Origin: Hibiscus mutabilis | Lineage: Eukaryota; Streptophyta; Magnoliopsida; Malvales; Malvaceae | Length of the DNA: 64,000 nt | NCBI GenBank assembly: GCA_019671005.1 | Contig: CM033718.1 | Coordinates: forward strand, 19,100,014 to 19,164,013 | Direction: 5' to 3' | Shown here: positions 46,421-57,182 of the stretch, piece after piece | How positions within the stretch are numbered: the stretch's first letter is position 1 | Layout of the letters: each line of letters opens with the position of its first letter | Position numbers and translations under genes: made by a program | Notes under the pieces: generated by a model | What the model was told of the DNA's origin: nothing | Database searches by the model: none | Seen by the model: only the letters and a program-made list of their open reading frames with translations

Positions 46421-46949
46421 TGTCACGTCCGTAGAACTTCGCTACTTGGAACGTGCGGCCTTAGACGACTTTCAGATATTGGTGCGACTAAGTAAGCCTA
46501 AAACCGATCAAGCAAAAATGCTTAGATCCTTACAGAAGCAAAAATAACAACGAAAAGAAATGACACACAAATGGAAAGCGAGAGGGCTGAGTGAATGACA
46601 ATGTATTCCTTAAAAATGAAGTGTGTAACTGAGGTGGGGGCAAGCCTCTATTTATAGTTGATGCCCCCTACATCCAACGGTTGAATTTAAATTACATCAA
46701 CGGTCAAGATCACTCTAAATCTACTAGGATCCCTCAAATCAAGGAAGACCATGAATTATTAATTTAAATAAAGGAAATTAATATATACATAGTTGATTTT
46801 CTCCAAGGACTTGGTTAGCTCGAATTAGGCCAACTCAGGCCGAATTAGACAGGCCCATGATGGTGCAAAGAGCCACCTGGGTAGCCTGGTTTGCACTGGT
46901 TGCACACTTATTCTTGTTGGTCTTAGTCGCTGGTCCACGGTCCGTGACA
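46421..46949 (-). repeat. gypsy-D 5' LTR (right)
   Basis: + strand TGTCACGTCCGTAGAAC...GGTCCGTGACA, collinear with 42519-43044, including GGGGCAAGCCTCTATTTATA, whose TATTTATAG is a likely TATA box. Confidence 0.85.
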
Positions 46950-47052
46950 TAAGCATGTGGCTTTATAACCCAAGTGGTTGGGGGTTTGAAACCCACCAGC
47001 TGCAATGTTAATTCTCACCATTTTTCTTTGAATTTCTTCATTCAATCAAGTG

Positions 47053-47066
47053 GTGACACATGTCAC
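47053..47066. repeat. Conserved palindrome of the foldback family
   Basis: GTGACACATGTCAC. Related palindromes lie at 41923, 47373, 55174, 56092, 58327 and 59407, each between the terminus and the tRNA-like block. Confidence 0.7.
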
Positions 47067-47149
47067 CACTTGATTGGTCAAATAAATTAAATAAAAATAA
47101 TGCATGGAGGAGAGAAAAATGATTAAAAATATATTTAAAAAATTAGGAA

Positions 47150-47540
47150 AACTATACGGGTGGTCACCCAACTATGACCTTTTTCCTATTTTGGTCACCC
47201 AACAAATTTTTTCGTTAAAACTGTCTGTCACGTTAGATACATTTTCTATTTTGATCCCTCCCCGTTAAAAAACCCAACAGTAGCGTTGACGTGGCATTTT
47301 TTAAAATATTTTTTAATCATTTCTCTCCCCTCGCTACATTATTTTTATTTAATTTTATTCAACTAATCATGTGGTGACACGTGTTTCCACCATATTGATT
47401 GAAGAAAACCAAAGAAAAATCAAAACCACACCTTGCTATAACTAGGAATCAAACCCACACAGCAACTTAAAGGGGCAAAGCAAGAACCAACTGTGCTAAG
47501 CCTAGCTTTTGTTTCAATTCCACTAACATTTATATTTAAC
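47150..47540. repeat. FB2b: single foldback arm
   Basis: Starts AGGAAAACTATACGGGTGG and runs parallel to the FB2 left arm: terminus, CCGTTAAAAAACCCAACAG, GGTGACACGTGTTTCC, then a tRNA-like block. No matching right arm was found, so it is a half element or the product of recombination with FB2. Confidence 0.65.
47445..47499 (-). other. tRNA-like block in FB2b
   Basis: - strand A-box TTAGCACAGTTGGTTC (47499-47484), which fits the consensus TRGCNNAGTNGG. B-box GGTTTGATTCC (47455-47445) differs from GGTTCGANTCC at one position. The 55-bp span is the usual tRNA spacing. The best-preserved of the set. Confidence 0.65.
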
Positions 47541-48812
47541 GTATCTAAGTTAGCAACAACACAAAATAAAATATAAAAGGTAGGAGTGACTCAAATACAA
47601 TACATCATTGATAAAATTTTAAATGTTTTAAATAATTTAATTAAAGGATATTACATAATGTAAAATTAAAAAATAGGATTTTCTGACTCATCCTAATAGA
47701 TGCTGACAACCCTTTCACATGCAAATGGTTTCCAAAAATCACATCAAAACAACATATTCATAAGCAATTTCTTTTCCTTCTCCTTTCCCTGGTTTGCATT
47801 CTTCAACAACCGCTAAGCCTACCATCACTTGCATAAATTTGATCGGTGTATTGATATCATATTTGTGTTGTACGTAACATTTAAATATGATTTTGAGTTA
47901 ATATACATTTTAGTACTTAAATTTGGTTTTAATGTTCAATTTGGTATCTAAATTTTTATCTATATTTGAATTTTACTTTAATGTTCGATTTGGTACCTAA
48001 AATTTTTTATCCAAATAAATGCTTGAACTTGACTCTTTGGTTCAAATAGGTACCAAAATTTGATTTCTTGGGTCAAATTGATTAAGAACCGTAAGTACCT
48101 AGCTATTTGAATAAAAAAGTCAAGTTAATATATCAATTTCAACGAAAAAATTAAGTTGAGGCACCTAGTTTGAAAATTCAATTTCATCTCTGTGATTTTC
48201 AGTAATCCATTTGATTGTCTCCTTGCATGCACCTGCTTTGTTTTGTTGGTGTTTTTATTGTAAACATTTCCAGCTCCAACCTTAAAATGGTCATTCAATC
48301 AATTCTGAATGCAATCGCAAACCCACTTCCCATATTTACTTACTTCATCAACCATTTCCATCAAAGGTTATCATTTAATCCCCTGATTGTGGGACCACAC
48401 CCAAATTGTTTTCATGGCCTAAAAGTAGAAGCTGCGTGTTTGCCTGGTTTGGCATTGTAGCTTTCTGAGTAGGAAATTGCCCTAAATATCTTAAGTGGGG
48501 ACACTAGTTGTTGTTTCTCGTTTATATTTACAGATTAGTGAATAAACTTGTGTCCAGGGGATGTGATTGGCAACATTTGGCTGTTTGGGTTAAGCTTCCA
48601 TTCCATGTGAACAAAATTGATTAATCCTACACCTACTTATATTACAATCACTTTGTGTAATGACTATACCATATAAGTTTCATTCGCATTATAAACTATT
48701 TAGTAAAACATAAAAAAAAAATGTTTGTTTTTTATATATACAATTACGATAAAACCTAAATCAAATTAATTATTATAAACAATAGAACTGCCCATGCTTG
48801 GACCACCAAGCC
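47541..48812. other. Intergenic, nothing recognised
   Basis: 47890-48170 has repeated TTTGGTACCTAAATTT words of the kind also seen at 38570 and 51900. A frame at 48215-48460 has no motif. No support for a gene. Confidence 0.4.
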
Positions 48813-48817
48813 ACTCG

Positions 48818-51586
48818 TGTAACACCCCAAATTCCTGCCTATTTTGAAAATTCTAATTTTAAAATCTCTATTTTAATAAACCTAGAATTTTGGGGAATTT
48901 ATGTTCCAAACCCTAATTTGTTAAAGGACTAAATTGAGCTCTAATTATAGTTTAATGACATAATTGAGAATTTTGGGGATCGTTTTGTGAATTGAGTAAA
49001 GTTGGGTGCTATTTTGAAAACCCTTATTGAGTCCAATGACCTTTTGCATGTTTTACCCATTAAATTGGGTAGCTAAACATCTTTTCCAACTTTTGGCAGT
49101 TTGTTGGTATGCTATACTCAACCCGCAACCACCGAAAACCTCTCCCCTTCGCCATCGTTCGAAATATCATAAACCCATCACCCTCTTCCTTGTGTTTTTT
49201 TCCGATCGAACTCTGACGAGAGCCTTACCAGCGTTCGTTTCGTTCCTCGCCACCACCATCTTTATCGTTATCTTCGACCGAGCGAACCCCAACCTTCAGT
49301 TATCCTTCACCAGCCACCGTTGTGAGAGATCGGAGAAAGGACCGTTCGACCTTCCTTTTTTTCTCCTCCATCGTTTCTGGCACCGCCGTTTCTTCTCCTT
49401 GCTTCGTCTGTTGTCTGCTCTAAATCGAAGCGAAACCATTCGTTTCCCTGCTCTGTTCGTTCCTCCATTGTTCATGCCCGCCTTGTTCTCCGATTATGTG
49501 TGGGTAAGTCTTGGATCCATGTTTTGATTTTAAATCAGTGGTTTCGAGCTTTGGGTGTGGTTTGAGGGCCTATTGTGTTTTGATGTTCTGATTCTTTTGG
49601 GCAAGAGTGGTCGCATTTTGGCCTTGCAGTGTTGATCTTACCGTCGCTATTGATGTGTACCCATGTTCGCCACTGTGTGCCGCCGTCGGACCTTCCTCAT
49701 CGCAGTCGCGCCGTCAAGGGTTCAGCAAACCCTAGTTTATGGTTACAATGGTTGTGAAAGAGTGGTATGTGTGTGTTTGTGATCTGGGAAGCCACAACCG
49801 AGGGGCCTGTTTCCTTAAGCCCAAATTCGGGTGATAATAGCCCAGCAAAGAGGTGGTGTGGGACCCTTCAGAATGAAACCGACCTGTGAATAATTAGACC
49901 AAACCGTGTGACTTGAACCAGTTGTGAATTGAACCGGCAATCTGAACCGAACTGAACCATGAGCTTGTGAACCGAATCGGACCTGTTGACTTGGACCCAG
50001 TGGATCATTGGCCGGTTTTGACCTTGAACTTGAACCAATTTTGACCCGACAATTGACCGACCCGATCCATTGACCAATCTGACTGATTTGACTGAGTTGA
50101 CCTTGAACAGTCAAGTTAGCATTACCATTGACCATGCATAGTTGGCTTTGACTGTTAGAGTTGACTTTGACTTTGATTAGAGTTGACTAATAGTTGACTT
50201 TTTCAGACAACTTTCACCTTGACCTTTTTTGACATTATGAGTCTGTATCTGCTGCCCGTTTTGTCTAATTCGAACCTGAAAGCTCCGTTTCGCTTTTTAC
50301 AATTATTTTGTAAGAGTTGTGAATTTTGAAATCTGATTCGGAATATGCTCGTGTTCAGGTGATTGCGCCTCTGAGGCCCTTAAGTTACCTCCAGCTGTTT
50401 TGATTGATCGATCGAGCATGTTCTTCGAGATCTTCACGTGAATATACCTTCGGATTAGTCTTATATTTTATAGTTGGTGGCTTAATGATAGTAATAAATA
50501 TTAATGTAGAGTTATCATCGTAAGTTCTGGTTCAGCTAGACACGCACATCTTGATTTTAAAGCTTCTGCCCGCTAAAGGTGTGTCTCTTCCTGTGCTAAA
50601 CTTATGTGTTTCTTTCAGTGTTTTAAATAAATGTTTCTATACATTTTGTGTGCATATTCTGTTTTGCGATCTGTGATAATTTTCGAATATCATGCATAGC
50701 ATATCGGACTATATTTTAACTAAAAATTAGATTTAATGAATTATGAAATATTAAATTTATGAAATTCGGAGCTTTTGAAACATCGGATTTATAAAATTGG
50801 GCAACTTGAATTCTAACAATTCAAGTTTCGGATGAGATTCAGACTTTAAAATCAGCATCATATCATTATGGGTACATGGTTTGAGATTGTTCGGGGAAGT
50901 TTAGTGGTTTCACCCTTCGGGCTGAATTCTGCTTCGGATCAGTGGTTCCACCCTTCGGGCTGAGTTCTACTTCGGATGGTGACGTTGGAGAGAGTAAGTT
51001 CTGGGAACCTTACTCTTCGGGCAGTGTATCAGAGACTATGTATTGAATCTTCATGAGCATTAGACATATCATTATATGATTCAAATTTAATGTGTTTTCA
51101 AAAATATTTATCAGAAAAACAAAACAATATTTTTTATTTGTGATTATTTGCACTTTAAAGACACACTAAGCTCTTTAGCTTATACCCCATAGTCTTTCTC
51201 CTTCAGATATATACTCAGGCTCTTAGACAACTCGGTACTTGGAGCATCTCACTTTTACTCAAATATTATCATTATTCAGTATGAACTCTTTTCAATTATT
51301 TCAGACTAATATTTTGGGACATTTATGTAATTCGGACATTGGGACTGTTTATAATTTGGATTATATTGGATGCATGCATTTATAAGGTTATTTTCGGATA
51401 TTTAATCAAACTATCGGAATAATGTTAAAGGACTACGTTCTATAATAAATGTAATGTTATTATGCTATTTACCTTTAACAACAATTTTGTGTTTTAAAAT
51501 ATTTAAACTTAAAATTTATAACTTGGGGAAAAATTTTCAATCGCGGCTTTTTAGATTCGATTTATTTCTTATGGGCCGGGGATACA
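48818..51586 (+). repeat. Solo LTR 1 (2.77 kb)
   Basis: Starts TGTAACACCCCAAATTCC and ends GGGCCGGGGATACA. Exact 5-bp target duplication ACTCG at 48813-48817 and 51587-51591. No internal domain and no second LTR, so it is what remains after LTR-LTR recombination. Contains a 38-bp tandem duplication (50903 and 50941) and a run of TTGACC/GAACCG words (49870-50200). The frame at 49027-49527 has no recognised domain. Start resembles the LARD LTR. Confidence 0.85.
50903..50978 (+). repeat. 38-bp tandem duplication in solo LTR 1
   Basis: AGTGGTTTCACCCTTCGGGC and AGTGGTTCCACCCTTCGGGC, 38 bp apart; a partial third copy of the CTTCGGGC core lies near 51010. Confidence 0.75.
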
Positions 51587-51591
51587 ACTCG

Positions 51592-52398
51592 CCTCTTCTC
51601 CCACATTAAGAAAACCAGACTATAAATTAACCATTTAATGCAACCTAAAGAAGATATCAAATCGATCTGTTTCATATTATGAATTTAATTAAAAATTAAT
51701 TCTTTTCACTTCGTATGTTTCTATGTAAAATAAGAGTTGTATTATATAATATTTGTATATATACACACGCCAAAATAATTATTAATTTTCATATGAATCA
51801 TATAATTTCTATAAAAATATTGTTGTACTTATTCCAGGGACGGAGGTGTGTTTTACTATGAGAGGCCCCTAATTTTTTTTTATTTAAGTAGCTAACATAT
51901 TTTGTGGTCAAAATAAGTATTTAAAATGTATTTTTTCATCTATTTACCTACAATACTATTTTATCAAAATAGGCACATAAAGTGTACTATCTTTTTCATC
52001 TAGATGTCTAAAGTATATTTAATTAATGTCAGCCGTCAATTTTTAAGAACATACATGATTTTTTTTTCTTTTTACTTTAGGTGCATATATTCATCAAAAA
52101 AACACTTTAGCTATTTAGAGGGAAAATGTGATAACTTTAAGTACTCATTTGTGATCTATATATTTTTAAAATATAAAAAATTGATGATGTAAATGAGGAC
52201 AAATAAATAATTTTCTTTAAAAATACTTTTTAATAAAAAATTAAAACTAAGAATTTCATATTTTAAAAAAGATTTTTAACTAAGCTTTTTAAAAAATAGT
52301 TGAAAATATTACTTCAATTATATTAATTTTTGGTTCAAAATACTATTAACTCCAAAAGAAAAATAAATTTAAAATAAGGGTTTAGTCAAAGTTAATAG
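51592..52398. other. Intergenic, nothing recognised
   Basis: A+T-rich; AAAATAGGTACCTAAAG-like words at 51890-52020. No gene. Confidence 0.4.
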
Positions 52399-52447
52399 TA
52401 ATCGTTTGGGTAAACTACTCAAATGACCACTTAATTATGAGGTTGTG

Positions 52448-54956
52448 TGTAACGACCCAAATTTCTGAGTCAACGATTGGGCGTTGACCCAAGTTGTGGA
52501 CCATCGTGTTAGTTTGAGTAAGTGGACCCATTGAGTCGAGTTTGGGCATTGTTGGATGCGATTTGAGCTACATGAGCTTCGATAATGACCTTTTTATAAA
52601 AGGGTGAAAGTTGAGGGTTTGTGTGGTGATTATACCCTTTTTTTAATTTAAAAGTTGATCTTCCTTAAATGTTTCTTGCCTCATATTAGGGAAAGGGAGA
52701 CCACCTTACATCACCATTTTTTCTATCTTCTTCTCTTCCCTCTTTCTCCCATACACTATTCTTTTCATCCATCAAAGATCCAAACTTTCTTCATCATTTC
52801 TTCATTTCAGAATTCAAGATCCAGGTATGTTGATCTCCTCAACAATGGCTTTAAGAAAAGTATAATTTCAATGATAAACATGTAAGCTTCCATTGATGTG
52901 TTTTTGGGTTTAAAGCTTGATAAAGCTTTTCTTTGAGGTTCAGGGTTAGAAATTTGTAGCTCAGCTTATCCATAGTTGTTACCTCAAGTCTTGATTCATT
53001 TTTCATGTTGTTATGGCAAGAGGAGATGTTTTTGGAGTTCATCCGAGCTTGGGTCAAGTGACTTGGTTGAAGGGTGTTGCTTGGAAGCTTAAATTCAGGG
53101 TTTGTTGATAAAGTTCAGTACATCTCTGACTCTTACTCTTCTTGAAGATCATAAAGTGATTGCTTTGCTTGATTTTATGGTTTATGATTGCTAGTTTTGG
53201 CTTAAGGTAGCTTAAAGCCTTGTTAATGATAAATCCTAGATTAAAAGTTAATAAGGTATAAAAAGGGTAGCAAACCACCCTAATCAACTCCATAAGATGT
53301 AAGCTTGAGTTAAAGGGTTAAAGGTTACGTTTTAGAGATTTAGGAAGTGATTTTTCGAGCCTTGGAAGCCATTTCTAGGCTTTGGTATCGGTACACAAGA
53401 AGCATGTACCGATACCACGTGTTCTGAGCGAAGAACACAAGCGAAATTTAAATGGAGTATCAGTACCCTTAAATGGGTATTGATCACCCTGCTCTATCAA
53501 GATTTCCAATAGCGGGGTTCGGTATCAATACCCTTGGGTGGATATTGATACCCTGGGGGCAATATCGATACCCTTGGGTGGGTAACCCAATGGGCAATCT
53601 GCCCGAAAAATGTATTTTGAGTTTAAGGGGTTTATAATTCTGAGACTATAGCCTGATGGGCTTCTAATGTGATAAAATAAATAGTAAAACTGAGAAATAG
53701 AAATTTAATCTTCATGAATAAGCATAATGTGTAATAACCTGATAATTGTGAAGGGGGAATTATTATGATAGCAATCCTATAGATGCTCGGTATCATGGCT
53801 TGGTGGCTTTTCCTTGATAGCTTGGCTTGGAGTCATTTACCTCTTGGTGAGGTGTATGAATGCTCGGGGAGCATGTATTATCTTATGATTGTTGTAAAGG
53901 AATCTGAGTGAACAAATACATCTGATGTACCCACAGACTGAGTGATCTGGGTGCAGTTAGAAATTTATTTGTGGCTATGGTGATCCGGATAAGGTAATAA
54001 ACTCGATAAACTAAGTGAGCTCGAGTAATCTGATAGGCTGAGTGACATCAGGTAAAGACTACTTGTGGCTAATGTGATCCAAGTATGTCTAGGACGTATT
54101 CGTGGCTATGATTATCCAGATACAATCATTTTAACCCAACGGCTGTGTGAACACAGGTAACCTGACGGCTGTGTGAGCACGGGTAAAGTAAGGCTTCGTT
54201 GGCCATTATGTAGATGATGTATGGATGTATTTATGTATGATGTGTGGATGCTATAGATGATAGCCCATGTACCCGATGGTTTAGTGATCAGGGTACAATA
54301 TGTATTAACTCGATGGGCTAAGTGAGCTTGAGTAACTCGATAGGCTATGTGATCTCGAGTATGACAAAGCTTGTGGAATAAGTAAGACTTCTTGTAGATT
54401 TAATGATACCTTGAGATATGTAATCTAATAACTCTAGCCAGTGTAGGCTAGATGATAACTTGTAGATAGTAAAGCCTTATCTATGCTCTCTAAACTATAT
54501 TTATCTTGAATGCTTATTTTATTATAATCACGAACTATGGAAGAGTAAAAATGTACCACTGAGCTTTGTAAGCTCAGCATTCAGAATCGTTGTTTCCGTT
54601 CGCAGGTTAGTAGGTGGATCGTGGTCGAGGAACATATCAAGAAGGGATTTCCCAGCACCGCTTTGCTTCAGAGTACGATGCTTAGTATTTAATTTTGGAC
54701 TTATGTATTCATAGAACCTTACAAGTTATTGAGTCTGTAAACTCTATTGAAATGTTATTTTGTTATACGGTGTTTTAAACTTGGATCTTCTGTTTTGTAA
54801 ACTTAATTATAATGTTTATTTAACTTCATGTATTTATGGATGTCTAATGTTTTTAAATGATGGCTAAACTTATGATTTTAAATAGAAATTTTGATTGACT
54901 GATTTTGGGTGACTCGAATGTAATACTTCAGATTCGGATCAAGATCGGGTGTTATA
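52448..54956 (+). repeat. Solo LTR 2 (2.51 kb) inside FB3
   Basis: Starts TGTAACGACCCAAATTTC, ends GATCGGGTGTTATA. Exact 5-bp target duplication TTGTG at 52443-52447 and 54957-54961. Removing it restores the FB3 arm so that it pairs with the right arm. Carries GGTATCGATACC-type repeats (53384-53590) and about 28-bp GGCTNAGTGAGCTCGAGTAA-like repeats (53930-54370). Confidence 0.9.
53384..53590. repeat. GGTATCGATACC palindromic minisatellite in solo LTR 2
   Basis: GGTATCGGTAC (53384-53394) and GTACCGATACC (53406-53416) are exact inverted copies. Then several GGTATTGATACCCTTGGG-type units follow to 53590. Confidence 0.7.
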
Positions 54957-55264
54957 TTGTGTCTATATGACCACTATATTTTTAATTTTGGTAATTCTAC
55001 CACTTAACTTTTTAAGCAGTTTCAATCAAGTCACCCACCGTTAAAACATAACGGAAAAGCTGACGTGGCTGTTAAACAAAAGTGATATAATTACACATTT
55101 AGTGTTCATTATTTACATATTATATCAATTTTATTCTAAATTTAATTTAATAAATTTATCCTTCAGTCAAATAGTGAAATGTGTCACCATCAAATTAGAA
55201 AGAATTTTTATTAATTTTAATTTATTGGAAAGGAAAATTTTAAAACCCATCTTTGGCTCTAGCA

Positions 55265-55320
55265 AGATTCAAACCTGTGACAAAAGGGTGGAGTAGGGCG
55301 CGCAAAACCCCTTAGTCAAG
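55265..55320 (-). other. tRNA-like block 1, FB3 left arm
   Basis: - strand CTTGACTAAGGGGTT (A-box-like) and GGTTTGAATCT (B-box-like), span about 56 bp, pointing to the left end. Confidence 0.45.
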
Positions 55321-55442
55321 TGTTGGTATCTATTTAAGTTTTACAACTTTTTTTATTTAAAGTTAATGTTTCTTTTTTTCTATCGAAATTTAAAGTTATT
55401 GTTTGGACGATAATTAAAGAGTAAAAATTATGCTCGTGAGAT

Positions 55443-55492
55443 GGATCAAACCTAAGAACTATCGGAGAGATTTAGAGGCTTTACCACTGAAA
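55443..55492 (-). other. tRNA-like block 2, FB3 left arm
   Basis: - strand TTTCAGTGGTAAAGCC (A-box-like, 55492-55477) and GGTTTGATCC (B-box-like, 55452-55443), span 50 bp. Confidence 0.55.
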
Positions 55493-55816
55493 CAAATTAA
55501 TTGTTTGAAATAATTAGACACTATATTTTATATAGCTTAAATATAGTTACTGAACTATTATATATAACAATATATTCTTATATTAATAGTATATAATAAA
55601 TCTATTTTGAAATATCAAATAACATTTGATATTATTAAAATATTAAATAATATTTTGAAATATTCTTTTAATAATATTCTTTTCTTATATTAATAGTTTA
55701 TTATTATATTTAATAATACTTTTTTAAATATAAGAATATAATGTTATATATAATAGTTCATTTGCTATAATTAAACTATATAAAATATATTGTCAAATTA
55801 TTTCAAACAATTAATT

Positions 55817-55868
55817 TGTCTAAGTGGCAATGGCTCTAAATCTCTCTAACAATTATTATGTTCGATTC
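55817..55868 (+). other. tRNA-like block, FB3 right arm
   Basis: TGTCTAAGTGGCAATGGC (A-box-like) and GTTCGATTC (B-box-like, 55860-55868), the mirror of 55443-55492, pointing right. A second, shortened block lies at about 55962-55986. Confidence 0.5.
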
Positions 55869-56397
55869 ATTTTATTAGCATAAAATCTTCTCTTTAATTA
55901 TCATCCAAACAATAACTTTAAATAAACAAAGTTGTAAAATTTGGGTAGATAACAACTCTTGTCTTAATGGTTTTTGTTCAATCTTGCTGGAGGCAAAGGT
56001 GGGTTTTAAATCTTTCTTTCCAAATTGATGGTGATAGGAAAATATTAGTTAAATAAATTAAAATTAATATAAAAAATTCTCTAATCCGATAGTGACACAT
56101 TTCGATAAAATTTTATTAAATTTAATTTAATTTATGACCAAATTAATAAATATGTAAGTAATAAAGACCAAATGTGTAATTATACTAATTTTATTTAACA
56201 GCCTTTCCGTTATGTTTTAACGGTAGATGGCTTGATTGAAACACTTAAATAGTTAAGTGGTAAAATTGCCAAAATTAAAGATATGGTGGTCATATCAACA
56301 CAAATCACATAGTTAAGTGATCATTTAAGTAGTTTACCCTAATTGTTTTTGTTTCACATTGAATCGAAGCATGTGATTAACATAAATTCATCTACCT

Positions 56398-56900
56398 ACG
56401 TCAACTTTCAAAACTTGAATACCATCTGTCATGTGAACTATAAATGTGGATTCTACTGCAATCGAATTCTTTACATTGTAAACATATGGAGTTCTTCATT
56501 TGAAATTTTCTGCAAGTTCGTGCATTGCACTTTCGGCAGTAGCAGAATGTTTGATTGTTAAAACCGCAGGCTCCGCCGGAAACTTGCGGCATTGGCAGGC
56601 TTCTGTATCGTCCTTTCATTTCCTCTGGAGCTCTGCTTCCATGGTTTCTTCCAAACCTAAAAGCAAAAGCAAGCAAGGCTACCGCCGCGTAACCTTGTCC
56701 AGTCTGTTTGAATAATGGGAAAAGTAACACTAGGTGAGCATACATCTAAACGGATATCATCCGTACTTACAGAACTACGGATGATATGCTTAACAGTGTT
56801 ACTTTTCCCATCTTCAAACAACCTGGAATACCAGCAACGGACATCTAAAGCTACAGGAATCTTAACTTTGATCGAATGTATGCTAGAAGTGATGAAAACT
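56398..56900 (-). pseudogene. Unidentified coding fragment, two exon-like pieces
   Basis: - strand: piece 1 (about 56900-56740) reads KIPVALDVRCWYSRLFEDG and TVKHIIRSSVSTDDIRLDV. Piece 2 (about 56643-56398) reads KFPAEPAVLTIKHSATAESA, then MHELAENFK-stop-RTPYVYNVK and STFIVHMTDGIQVLKVDVGR. Between them a TTCAAACAG acceptor-like site occurs near 56705. Composition and codon use look like a real protein, but two in-frame stops (TGA at about 56617 and 56539) break it. I do not recognise the family. It begins about 58 bp right of the FB3 end. Confidence 0.45.
56715..56811. repeat. 97-bp inverted repeat (hairpin)
   Basis: Exact 16-bp outer arms ATGGGAAAAGTAACAC (56715-56730) and its reverse complement (56796-56811). 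An inner pair CGGATATCATCCGTA (56751-56765) and TACGGATGATATGCT (56776-56790) matches at 13 of 15. It lies across the first exon-like piece of the - strand fragment. Confidence 0.75.
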
Positions 56901-56960
56901 TGAATCAGTATACTGTTTTTGTGGTTTAAGGAAGCTAATGGGTACAATTTTTGCTTGCAG

Positions 56961-57182
56961 GTGCAATACGATTTGCTCGATCGGAAGGGCTGATTCCAGC
57001 TCCCGAGCCAACTCATGCAATCGCAGCGACGGTCCGGGAAGCTGTTCGTTGCAGAAAGGTGATTCTGATGGCGATGTGTGGGCATGGCCATTTTGATTTG
57101 GCAAGGAAATATAGTTGATTTATCATTTGAAGAGAAGAAAATAAAAGAATCATTGGCCAAACTTCCTCAAGTGCGGGCATAG
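56961..57182 (+). pseudogene. Tryptophan synthase beta chain 2, last-exon fragment
   Basis: Tryptophan synthase beta makes tryptophan from indole and serine with PLP. The fragment starts after an acceptor-like TTTTTGCTTGCAG and reads GAIRFARSEGLIPAPEPTHA, then IAATVREAVRC, VILMAMCGHGHFDL and, in a shifted frame, DLSFEEKKIKESLAKLPQV, ending in TAG at 57180-57182. By family knowledge this is the C-terminus of the TrpB2 type. About five residues are missing after AVRC and six or seven after HFDL, where the frame also shifts. No upstream TrpB exon is visible, so the rest of the gene is absent. Confidence 0.8.

Larger units (their letters stand above)
42519..46949 (-). mobile_element. gypsy-D: Ty3/gypsy LTR retrotransposon with reduced pol
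   Basis: LTRs 42519-43044 (3') and 46421-46949 (5') start TGTCACG on the - strand (the left one mutated to TATCACG) and end ...CGTGACA. Initiator-Met type primer site and polypurine tract are in place. - strand gag, protease, part of reverse transcriptase and RNase H are readable; the integrase core is missing. TAAG at 42515-42518 and 46950-46953 gives a 4-5 bp target duplication (GTAAG versus (A)TAAG). Confidence 0.85.
42502..46993 (+). other. tRNA-like block, FB2 right arm, split by gypsy-D
   Basis: A-box-like TTAGTTCTGTTGGTAA at 42502-42517 and B-box-like GGTTTGAAACC at 46983-46993. With gypsy-D and one TAAG removed the span is 57 bp, the same as its mirror copy at 42225-42281. Confidence 0.6.
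41688..47149. mobile_element. FB2: foldback element carrying gypsy-D in its right arm
   Basis: Left arm starts GGGAAAACTACACGGTGG (41688). It passes the CCGTTAAAAAATTAACGG palindrome (about 41812), the GTGACATGTCAC palindrome (41923-41934) and a tRNA-like block (42225-42281) to a loop near 42390. The right arm mirrors this from about 42430, is broken by gypsy-D (42519-46949), resumes at 46950 and runs through GTGACACATGTCAC (47053-47066) to 47149. There it stops short of the expected terminus and a new arm in direct orientation begins. A small frame at 42312-42686 spans the loop and the gypsy-D LTR and is not a gene. Confidence 0.75.
52408..56339. mobile_element. FB3: Mutator-like foldback element carrying solo LTR 2
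   Basis: Ends GGGTAAACTACTCAAATGAC (52408) and, other strand from 56339, GGGTAAACTACTTAAATGAT. 9-bp target duplication TAATCGTTT (52399-52407) and TAATTGTTT (56340-56348), one mismatch. Leaving out the LTR, arms of about 0.7 kb pair along their length, meeting near 55640. Each arm has CCGTTAAAACATAACGG, GTGAAATGTGTCAC-type palindromes and tRNA-like blocks. No transposase; non-autonomous. Confidence 0.9.

Noticed and set aside
49027..49527. 166-residue + strand frame
   Set aside because: Lies inside solo LTR 1, no recognised domain, composition not protein-like.
56401..56745. 114-residue - strand frame
   Set aside because: An adjacent frame gives a more protein-like reading with clear continuity; this frame is likely a shadow.
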